Position numbers and translations under genes: made by a program. From assembly GCF_910592395.1 (NCBI RefSeq), contig NC_088310.1, positions 6,765,501-6,829,500 on the forward strand: a DNA stretch of 64,000 bases. Reading direction: 5' to 3'. A model generated the notes under the pieces. It did not search any database. It worked only from the letters and a program-made list of their open reading frames with translations, and was not told the DNA's origin. Shown here piece by piece: positions 12,220 through 22,200 of this stretch (positions are counted from its first letter, which is position 1; every line of letters starts with the position of its first letter). This DNA is from Lineus longissimus. Taxonomy: Eukaryota > Nemertea > Pilidiophora > Heteronemertea > Lineidae.

Positions 12220-14698
12220 AGGCGATGCCATTTACGTTTCGGGGCCTTTGCGAAAACTTCATACTAATGGTATAAGTATTTCGTGAATGAAGCACACCTC
12301 CGACACACCTCCAAAAGCCACGAATCAAACCTTGAGCTGGGTCATTGTCATGTGACGGTCAACAAACCACTTCAAGCCATATCAGTGTGCTTGTTTGATA
12401 GTGTTAATTTTTACACCTGTGCTCTAAGGCCACTTCCAATCAAGAAATATATCTGGTGATCAATTTCGAAGGTGGGCTTTTTAGATCATAATTTGATGAG
12501 AACATTCTCTTTAAGATAGAGAGAATGTTACAATACTTGTTGAAACAGCAGATGAATTGTCCATTCCTTCCCTTTTTGTTTTATATATGTTTGTGAAGTG
12601 CTTAGAAAATGTATCCTCCTGATTTTCCCAGGATGTATCATCCTCCTGATGTTCCCACGATGTATACACTGAAAGAAACATCATATTTTCAACTCCCAGC
12701 GCTGAACTAAAGTCAAATACAGAACAATGGTGTGATCGATAAACCGTCACACCTTTATCAGATGCAAGGGATCAGCCACCGAAAACAAAATTACATCCAT
12801 GCCTATTTCACTTATTACTTTACCTTCCACTTGACCCCGCACTCGTCAGAGGACAACTCAGTTAGCGGTGGTAAACCAATGTCCTCCAAATCAAAATTTT
12901 GATCTTGTTCAATATTCTGCGGTAATAAAGATTAAGATATTTGATATTATTTATCCCAATAGTTGTGTGATATCTTAAAGTCTTAAGGCTACACTCTAAG
13001 AATGATTGAGCTTTTAAAAAATATTGAAGGTTCTTTCGGCCAAAACAAATATGCACCCCAAAGACAAAAATGTTAGAGTTTTTTTCTTCAGCGAACTGTG
13101 AGGGGTTTTCCACTTCGCTGGAAGTATTCAGCATGAGTGGGCTATCAGTTTCACTGCAGTCATCTCGCTAGTTATGCTTTTCCGATAGCTCAGTCTTCTT
13201 TTTCATTCACTGCTTCGATTTCTCTTCTGTGGTTGTCATTCGCCAAGGGCAGGTTTACTCAACCACTTCACTGCACACTTCACGTACTTGTCTAATCAGT
13301 GATTCAACTTTATGAAAGTTTGAACCATTACCACAATATCATTTGTGTCGATAGGCAATGTGGAGCAGTTCGATATATCTTTCAGAAAAAAATCATTATT
13401 CTTAAGATGACCTTGTGCTGACTGGTTTTTGGACTGACATCCTCCGGATTCATTCGTTTGTGCATGGTGCATGCCGACTTACCGGCAGTGAATGTCAAGG
13501 ATATACGCACAACGACAGTATAGATCGGCTCGGCATGATGAAACTAAAGTCAACTTACAAATTAAGGGGCATAGAATACAGGTGCGAAGAAAACATATAA
13601 GGCAGTTCCATGCCCATTATCTAATGTCCGTTACGTGGATGTCCCCTCCTGAAAAGTATGAGGATATCTTAATTGATGAGCAGCGCATCCACCTTGGCGC
13701 GATCAAAACGACGCATCACACATCTCCATTTTGCGGCTAATGCAGATGAGGATCAACTTATTTGTCATGAGATGACAATCACAACGATTATTAGATTTTG
13801 GTCTGAGAGCTGTCTTTTCGTCGTCGATTTTCCCAAAGACGAGATATTAGATTTTCGCCTCGATTCGAACAAAACACTATTCTATATACCCGCAACCTCA
13901 GTCAATAGGCAGTACAAGTTTGCCAATGTTATGATCATTCGGCAAGCAGATTACTGGAAGTAAATTGAAAATATTATTGATGGCAAAACGCCACGTATAT
14001 GCTGGAACTGATGAAACAATAGTTATTACCCTAAATAGATCATTGTAACATTGTTTCTCTCGATTTTTAAGGCAACAGCTAGAAATTCGTGCTTGCCTGG
14101 TTGTCAAAACTGAGTGGGCGAAACCTGTCAAAACCAGTTGATAGTCACAAATCGGCTATCACCATAGGCCTACCCCAAGGAGAATTAGGTCTGATATATA
14201 AGGAAAGTATTAAATCCTAATTTTGAGGGACATTGGCGATAAAATCAGCGGCCTTTTGTTTCAACATGTCCTAATGACGTCATCACTGCGCTCCAGTTCA
14301 AACATCACGGGTTGTCGTTTAGGATCAAGGCTGTTGGCAAACTTTCCAAAAAATACCATGACCTGATGACTCGTTCTATTTGATAGAATTTTTGCCATTT
14401 TTTGGCACACTCACAGCTTGTCACCATAATTTTGGTGGCAGCGAGCTGCAGCTCATGACTACATGCCAACACATGGCGCAGTTTGATAGACCGGCGGTCG
14501 TGCTGTGCTTATCATCCGCCCGCCCATCAAGGATCTTGTTGCTTCATTTGTTCCATTTGGAGATATCCCGCTGCATTTCCACGCAGAAAAGTGCTTCACC
14601 TTCCAAAATGAAGCAATTGCCAACACGTGTGTCGAATTTTGGCGCCGAAATATGTGCAACGGGCCGATAGGCGTAGCGCTGGAGCGCCATCTGTTGGC

Positions 14699-14739
14699 CT
14701 ACGTCACGACGTGTCATATTTTGACGTCCGGACGTCACC
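14699..14739 (+). promoter_or_regulatory. Cluster of CRE-like sites upstream of EFCAB9
   Basis: Three ACGTCA/TGACGT-type cores sit within 41 bp: TACGTCAC, TTGACGTCC and GGACGTCAC. They lie about 80 to 120 bp before the EFCAB9-like start codon, a typical promoter-proximal position. CREB/CREM factors bind such cores and CREM drives many sperm genes in vertebrates, so the site fits a sperm gene. Function is inferred from motif and position only. Confidence 0.4.
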
Positions 14740-14816
14740 AAAAGGTTCATTATTTTCCGTAGGCGTTTTTTGTTCGATAGATTTCTATTTATATCCCAAG
14801 TTTTACCGGCGAAAAG

Positions 14817-17199
14817 ATGAAAATCGTTTCCAATCTTTTACAGAATATCCATCTTGATCGTACATACAGCCTCCTAACGAGTAATAATGTGCAAGTTATG
14901 CTGGAAATCTTCAAATTGTTGGACATTCATGGGGACATGACACTGAATGGTCAGTAGGCCTACCGATCCGGTAAACTTCTGATTTTTTTTCGTTCGCTCA
15001 CGTAAATTATAAAATGAAAAAAGTCAGTTTTTGCGGTTTGTTTTTTAATGATGGACTACATATGTAGCCTAGATCATCAATCGTAAGTAGGCCCCTATCT
15101 TCGCCCTCGACATCAGTGATAGTTCTGATTTGATTTGGGCCAACCAAGAATGGTTAGGCCTAACCGGTGATAACACCACATTTTTATCACCCATGCCGAA
15201 TCTTGTCTTCGACAGAGAGGAGATGAATGAATGAACAACAAAAATGAAGAGTCTGAAATCAGTATAGCAGTTTGTAAAGTCTGGGTTCAGGGTTTTTCTT
15301 CAAGATAATAGGCCTAACATAAAGTGATATTGTTAAAAGTGAAATACAGTAGGCCTAGGGGCCTAGGCCTACCAGGTATCACTATTTCCATATTCATTAT
15401 CTTTTCTCTTCTCTCATTTGTAGATGTCCAATTTCTTGCCTTCATGAGCCACATGACCGACTTGCACAGCGTCAAGGATATCTACAGAGCTTTTGACGTT
15501 TTTGATGTTGATGGATCTGGAAGTGTTGATTTTGATGAGTTCTATTTACTCTGCTGTATACTGATTGGTATAAAGGTAAAACATTTCGGAGAAAAAGCAA
15601 GATCATGTTGCCATTAATTTTGGCTTTATTATATATTACGTCCCCTGTGTGATTGGTCTCTAGTACAAACCAAACTTCCGCAAAGAAATCAGATCTCGAT
15701 CAGTAGTCGGTGCTCCAAAGCCCCAAACGATGCGGACAAAACAATAATGTATCAGTATGGACGACTGCAGTCACACTTTTCATCGACACCTTTCCGGCAG
15801 TGCACTCTGCATCAACTATATAAACGTATTGCCAGAGAGGCCAATTACATCCAAAGAGCGGACAATGAGTGAATGAGTGGCCAAAGACTAAATCTGGATT
15901 TTAATTTTTCGTGCAGAAAAACCTTGGGCCATTTGAAACATTGCGTCCCACTTCTCATACACTCTGGACGCAGATAGGTTGGCCTCGACGGCCCCAGGCT
16001 CTAGTCCCCATATCGAGCCACTCGTAGCCAAAGTTATTCTCGCATATCAAACGCAGAAGGAACCCATTTCCCTCACCGCCGCCATATCAGATGATGATCC
16101 ATATCTAAAGAATGTTGTTATGAGCTGCCGATTCCCAATAACCTTCGGAAATTATCCGTCGACGACTAGTGGTGGGAAAAGTATTGGATCACATTTCGTT
16201 CATGAAACATTTAAGACACGCATTGATTGGAATGTTCGATAATGGGATGAATGGAGCTTTAGAAACACGATCAATAAGAACGAGAGTCCATGATAATTAA
16301 AGTCACAAAGACAACGGATATATTACATGTACAGTATATATTTGTCTTTGCTTGATATATGCCAAGAGGAAGTGGTTCGAGTGAGGTCAGCTTTATCGTC
16401 GAATCCTTGACAGACGGCAAACTCGCTCAGGAACCGTGGCGACGAGGCATGTATCAAAACAGAATACTTGATAATCTTAATTAACAGTATAGTGCTGCCA
16501 TCATTTGTTATGGGGTGACGGTCCCTGATAGAATTTATAGTAATAACACACTTGAATTGAATGCTTCATTTCAGGATGGACAAGAAAAGCAGTTCATCTA
16601 CCGCCATTCAAGGACAGTATTCGATTTGATGGATGAGGATGGCTCCAACGCGATCTCCGGCGAGGAATTTGAAACTTACGGCTTTCTCTTCAACTTCCAC
16701 GGAACCGCCGTGAGGAAAATCTTCAACGAGTTTGATGTTTCAGGGGACCAGGTGCGCTTCCCTTTTCTCTTGCAAAGTGGTGAAATTTGCCGTCTTTATA
16801 GTGTACAGAGTTATGTCTCTAAAGGATTCTGTCTGCGGGCAACGTGGTGCAAATGAACGAAATGTCCGATGCCGCGGAGTACGTAGCGTTCAACGCGTGC
16901 GTGGATGAAGGCCTTAACGCGCTTGCTTTTTTCCTTTGCAGGAACTAGATTACAAAGAATTCAAGATGTTCGCCATGGCCTGTATTGACAAACAAGTGGA
17001 GCTGGAGAGAGAAGACGAGTTGCGAGAGGCAAGGAAAGAAGAGAAGGCGATGCTGAAAGACAAGCAGAGGGTCATGAAAGAGATGAAGACCACCGGGTTG
17101 CTCACGAAGGAGGAGTACAGTGAGGCGATGGAAGAGTCGCAGGCAGATGTACCTATATTAGAGCCGCGCAAATTCAACCATTACTGTTCGATACTTTGA
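14817..17199 (+). CDS. EFCAB9: EFCAB9-like EF-hand protein (CatSper channel partner), 4 exons
   Basis: Exons 14817-14949, 15424-15575, 16575-16751, 16942-17199 join in frame to 239 aa. The order matches my recollection of EFCAB9: an N-terminal LDRTYSLL segment, LLDIHGDMTLN, a QFIYRHSRTVFDLMD block, then a last EF-hand. Loops at about residues 72-83 (DVDGSGSVDFDE), 115-126 (DEDGSNAISGEE) and 149-160 have Ca-binding residues at the usual positions; the first, about 36-47, is degenerate. In mammals EFCAB9 is a cytoplasmic calcium sensor attached to the CatSper channel of the sperm flagellum. The tail (about 165-239) is a charged helix rich in Glu and Lys, roughly 40 residues longer than I recall for mammals, ending in CSIL, a CaaX box for geranylgeranylation. 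The start is the ATG directly before the first conserved block, with CRE-like sites upstream. Family assignment is strong; strict orthology rests on memory. Confidence 0.82.
15349..15372. repeat. AGGCCTA palindrome
   Basis: GTAGGCCTAGG is followed at once by its reverse complement, giving an almost perfect 24-bp palindrome in intron 1 of the EFCAB9-like gene. AGGCCTA words recur through the window (for example near 15130, 26770, 27060 and 28070). Confidence 0.6.
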
Positions 17200-17557
17200 C
17201 ATGTCGTGGCCGTGAACAGCGCCTTTAAAATGATAGTTGGTGACTGAACTGCCATGATGAATGCATCCTAATCTGTAATTTTCCTTTTGGTTTGGGACGA
17301 ACCTGCATTCCTTTGAATGATGCGGTGCTGTCTTTGTAGTATACCGTAGATATGCTGAAGTATACTTGAATGCGTAACGGGTTTGCGCAACTAAAAACGG
17401 AAAGAACAGGTTGAAACCAGGCTGGATGTGACTGTCCTTGTGTCTGGGACGACATTTTAGCTGAATGCTACATGTATGGTGTTACCAATTCAGATGATTC
17501 GGTTGCCTTATTTGTGTTGTATTACATGTATCGCATTCGTCTTCTAATGGGAATAAA
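17200..17557 (+). other. 3' UTR of the EFCAB9-like gene
   Basis: From the TGA to the AATAAA at 17552-17557 is about 350 bp with no long open frame on the plus strand. It is a plausible compact 3' UTR. The minisatellite starts about 130 bp further on. Confidence 0.5.
17552..17557 (+). terminator. Polyadenylation signal, EFCAB9-like gene
   Basis: A canonical AATAAA lies 353 bp after the stop codon. It is the first such hexamer on the plus strand downstream of the gene. Confidence 0.5.
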
Positions 17558-17689
17558 GAGTCCCTTGTATAACCACTGAATTAATTTAATGGTACACTAA
17601 CATGCACATGTTGAGGAAGACCATGATGAAAATGATTGAGGCATTTCTATGTAGGGGGTGCATCTCCAGCTCCCAAAAGTCTTCATCGA

Positions 17690-18300
17690 GGACGAGACTG
17701 GTTGTGACACCATTTTCTGGATAGGCACACCACTTGCAAGAAACCACATCAATGATGAGACTGGTTGTGACAGCATTCCCAATAGGGACACACAGCTCAC
17801 AAGAGCCTGCATCAAGGATGAGACAGGTTGTGACAGCATTTCCAATAGGGACACACAGCTCACAAGAGCCTGCATCAAGGATGAGACAGGTTGTGACAGC
17901 ATTTCCAATAGAGACATACAACTCCCAAGAGCCTGCATCAAGGATGAGACTGGTTGTGACAGCATTTCCAATAGGGACATACAACTCCCAAGAGCCTGCA
18001 TCTGAGGCTGGTTGTGACAGCATTTCCAATAGGGACAAACAGCTCACAAGAGCCTGCATCAAGGATGAGACAGGTTGTGACAGCATTTCCAATAGGGACA
18101 CACAGCTCACAAGAGCCTGCATCAAGGATGAGACGGGTTGTGACAGCATTTCCAAGAGAGACATACAACTCCCAAGAGCCTGCATCAAGGATGCGACTGG
18201 TTGTGACAGTATTTCCAATAGGGACATGCAACTCCCAAGAGCCTGCATCAAGGATGAGACTGGTTGTGACAGCATTTCCAAAAGGGATATCGTCTTCCCA
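17690..18300. repeat. 63-bp minisatellite, about 10 copies
   Basis: The phrase GGTTGTGACAGCATTTCCAA recurs near 17764, 17827, 17890, 17953, 18011, 18074, 18137, 18200 and 18263, with a diverged first copy at 17701. The spacing is 63 bp except for one shortened unit before 18011. Because 63 is 21 codons, frames stay open on both strands: 209 aa on plus and 246 aa on minus, each a 21-residue repeat. Two unit types differ in CACACAGCTCACAAG against CATACAACTCCCAAG and are partly interleaved, a sign of unequal exchange or slippage. I regard the open frames as by-products. The array lies between the convergent 3' ends of the EFCAB9-like gene and BBOF1. Confidence 0.9.
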
Positions 18301-18348
18301 GTCTTGAAGTTGAATTCACATAACAAAGAAGTTGCACAGAGTGTAAAA

Positions 18349-18354
18349 TTTATT
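18349..18354 (-). terminator. Possible minus-strand polyadenylation hexamer
   Basis: TTTATT on plus gives AATAAA on minus. It would serve only a transcript containing the short frame at 18606-18821, or read-through of BBOF1. Weak, since such hexamers arise often by chance. Confidence 0.2.
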
Positions 18355-18605
18355 AGCAGTTGAGTTCATCTATATTCACAACAGGGTTTTTTCAGAATCT
18401 CCTATTGGTGCAGAACAGAATTTCAGAGGAGAAATGACACAAACAACAGTGGAAGCAACTTTCTAAGACGATTTTTGTCTTCAATATTGTTTTTTTAGCA
18501 GGTGTCTTTTGATCCAAACATCTATATAATTTTGATAAAATGAGCCAAAAAAAGAATAGCAAGCTGCCATTTCAAACTATCATTTTAATTTGCAGCTAAA
18601 TAAAA

Positions 18606-18821
18606 TCACTCAGCACCTGGGTCCAATATCAAATAGTCTCGTGCAAAAACACCCTTAAGCATTAAATCACAAATAAAGCAAATGGACGGATGGGCAAAGT
18701 AACCAAAGGCATCACCTGGAATAAGACTGCCAACAGCCTCTGCAGAAAAATTCACATCTGATGGCCGGAAACATTGGAGAAGATTGCGAGGATTTATTTT
18801 TCCAAATCCTGGTGATGCCAT
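18606..18821 (-). other. Unassigned open frame downstream of BBOF1
   Basis: A minus-strand frame of 71 codons begins MASPGFGKINPRNLLQCF and ends LILDPGAE. Its composition is protein-like (mixed, few low-complexity runs) and an acceptor-like CCAG lies just inside. It could be an alternative last exon of BBOF1 or nothing. BBOF1 already has a matching terminal exon and polyadenylation signal, so I give it little weight. Confidence 0.15.
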
Positions 18822-19177
18822 TGGAAACTCTTTGTATGAACATGATAAAGTAGAATCTGTTTATATGATATTTACATAATATACACGAAAGATTTTCTGA
18901 CAGGATATCCTTAACAAATTGTTTGTTTGGCATATCCTTATCGACAAAATAGATAAGAGGACACCATCTACCCATCCTCAAAAATTTTGGATTTTTCAGT
19001 TTTGAGGGGTGGTAATACAGCTTTTAGTCCATTCTCCAGAAATCGGACTTATCATCACTACAACAAGTTTTTTCCAATAACAAGTTTCCATATCTTTAGC
19101 ATCCCGTTACCTTGGAATCCAATGACTTACGCCAAATCTATCCAGTAACTTTAAGTTCAAGAGTCAAATAAATGGAT

Positions 19178-19183
19178 TTTATT
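19178..19183 (-). terminator. Polyadenylation signal, BBOF1
   Basis: TTTATT on plus, read as AATAAA on minus, lies 41 bp beyond the BBOF1 stop codon. The short distance fits a compact 3' UTR. Confidence 0.6.
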
Positions 19184-19223
19184 GTCCATAATTCATAAGT
19201 TTAACTGTCCACTCAAGTTTCGT

Positions 19224-22200
19224 CTATGACACAGTCAGCTCTGATTGGCTCTCTGCGTGTGGAATCATGGGTAATAGTGGTCGGATTCCACCGTCGTCCT
19301 CGATTCCAGCTTGCGTCAGGAACGTTGCATCCTCCGGGTCATCAAATAATCTGCAAGAAAAAGTTTGAAAGATTACATAAAACAAGACACACATGTAGTG
19401 TCAATGAAAGGGCCTACTGCTGGAATCAACAGCGTAACTATTTAATTGATTGTCTGATTGATTGATTGGCACTCACCCTTCTCCTTGGTCGATACCTTGT
19501 AACTGTTTCTGCTGTATGGGTGGTAGGGCCGGGCATTTTTGTGTGTCTTTGGCACCGTTCATTTTAGCAAAGAGATATCGCAGCACTCGTTCTTTTTGTT
19601 CCCAGGTTAGGTCCGCCACATCCACCTTGCCAGAGAGGTCAAGCCTGGAAAGGAAAAAAGTATATCATTCGAGCATTAGTAAGTTTATAGTTCTGTCATT
19701 GATACCTCACTGTTCATTGGTATTGGTTGTCTCACCAAACACCGCGAGGGTGGGGCTACATTGTTGGCCGAAACCGTGGCAGGAGCCAAGGTTGAAACAA
19801 TATGACAGCACCACCCTGGGGAGTGTTTGGGGCCCAAACCAATACCTACAATGAGGTGTCAATTTCTATTCTAAAACACCTTAAACCAAACCCTGAAATA
19901 TGATTTGACTACCTCAATATTTCACACCAACTATAGTCAGTTATGGTTGCCCTATATATTACATAATTGCTTACATCACAAAGCTCCTCTGTTATAGTTT
20001 TCTTAACCTGACAAATGTACTGCTATTGATCCATAATGCATAACTTTTTGTACTGCACTTTGTGATCGTTTTGGGGCACATAATTGGGGTACCACGCATA
20101 ATTAATCATAATCACTCATATGATCAGCGACAATGATAATAATGGCATTGTTAGAAAATGTGAAATCAGAGGGTTAAGCGCTGGCGCTGAATTAGACTAG
20201 GATACTTCATGAACCTTGGATTAAGAGACAGTTTGATTAAAATATATATTATCCATTCCAATCATATATTTTATCATCACCATCAGAAACTCATGTTAAA
20301 ATATCAATATCAATGATCACATGTAATCATGAGGTAGTTCTCTGAGAGAATATTGAAAGTCGCGCAAATTTGCATCAATCGAATTACACAACAGCTAAAA
20401 GTAACGAAAGTCATAACAGGATGTCCGGTGTTCTCCCCACTGAGGCACTCTCTGATTGAGCAAGGGATCAATGATTTTTATGCCAATAAGGAAGGCACAA
20501 AGCGCAAATGTGACTCGCTCTACCAAAACTAGGCGCTTGTTGCATCTGAACTTGACAGGTTGATACGGACCTGTTGTTCATTTCCCTATTGTAGACCTTT
20601 TGTGAAATCTATTACAAACTGATTTGGTTACATTTCACCAAAGGTCTACAATAGGGAAATGAACAACAAGTCCGTATCAACCTGTCAAGTTCAGATGCGA
20701 CAAGCGCCTAGTTTTGGTAGAGCGGGTCACAAATTTCGTCAGATTATTATTGGTGTGGAGAACACTGGATGTAACAACAATACTTAGGACTGAGGATTAC
20801 AGGAAACTTTGAAGTTGGGGAAAAAAGAGAAAAGGATCAGTCAGTGACTCGTTAACAACAGCAACATGCAGTTTCTATTTAAGGCACTCCTGCTGTCGAA
20901 TCAAGAATGCTGGGGTAGACCTGATGTGCAGACCAAACGCCGAGGTGAAAGTTGGGGGTTTTGGATCTATATGCTGAGGTCAACCCCATGGTCTTGATTA
21001 GGCAAAGGAGCTACAACAAGCTACACATTTTTTCGTTATCTATCTGAAAGAGCTCATAGTGCCAACAAATTTAAACACAACGGTCCTTAGTTACGATACC
21101 AAGGACCACTTTGATAAAAAAGAGGCTTAACGCATTTTCCATTACAAACGCCCAGCAACCAAGGCCTTTTACTATTAGCCTGTATCAACAAAAGACCCGA
21201 GAAATAAGAAAAATAAAAACATGCAAGGTGATGGGGATTACGACAAGGTTAGCATATACTCACTTCAACATTTTCCTTTTTTGCAAAAATTAATCAAGGA
21301 GTGGGATTGTGAATTTAAAATTATTTTTCCATATTTTATTTTTGGGACGCAAACATGATTGATGTTAAATGTTTAGCAAGGAACAATTTTACGATGCAGA
21401 TGATTCAAAGACAAGATTTACCAAACTAAAGTTTCACCACCACAATCGCCATATTGGCTAATTTGCAATAAATTGAATGAATAACACTATAATAATAGTA
21501 AGCCATCAATTGTAAAGTCACCAAGCTTATTGCTTTTAATATCAAGTCCCGAGTAGAAACACTAAAAGCATTTAAAACCAAATAACATGGGTTTTTTAAT
21601 GATGCAGTAACATCCGACTAATGTATAGAGAAGAAGAGAACTCTCAGAAGGATCACCGCTGTTTTGTCTTTGAGTCCGCGTGCAAGACACCTGACCCTAC
21701 TTGCTTCTTTCCACCAATCTGTAAATCGGTACCCAGCAGGCAGAGATGGCAAATCATCAAAGTAATTGTAATCCTGAGCGCTGTATTGTAGCGGCAACTA
21801 GGACTTGTAGTACTTCCAGAGAGTGGAGCTTGGATCATGAATGGACAAGCCAGCAGCTATGGGTAGTTAGGTAAAGTGCATTGAGCAACTGAAACCAGTT
21901 GGATTTAGCACTTAATAAAAGTCTCAGTATCGTTATATTTTGTGAGGTGTTGACTGGCATACTTACAATCTTTCGGCAGCCTCCAGATCTTTGAACACAC
22001 TGTTAGTGCTCGTGTCGGATTTATTAAATGTTCGTATCTTGGGGAAGTTGCCTTTTCCTACATGTGCCGTCAGCATTTTTTGTTGGTAGGCAAGCTGAGC
22101 ATCCTTCCTATATTGGGTCCTAATAAAAAAGCAAGATATATATAGTGAAAATAGTGTACTGTATGTAGTGTTTCTTGGAAAAACGGCCCTGTAAACAAGC

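Larger units (their letters stand above)
10807..14690. other. Spacer between the divergent sushi and EFCAB9-like genes
   Basis: No gene is recognised. It holds a non-LTR retroposon 3' end near 11340-11445 and a short inverted repeat at 12174-12219. Plus-strand frames of 60 to 96 codons at 13415-13963 and 14380-14762 overlap each other and resemble nothing known. Confidence 0.5.

Noticed and set aside
13415-13963. Three overlapping plus-strand frames as a gene
   Set aside because: They overlap in different frames, none is longer than 96 codons, and no family or splice pattern emerged.
17586-18363. Long open frames on both strands (209 and 246 codons) as repeat proteins
   Set aside because: They arise because the 63-bp unit is a multiple of three with no stop. 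No start context, splice signals or unique sequence supports a gene.
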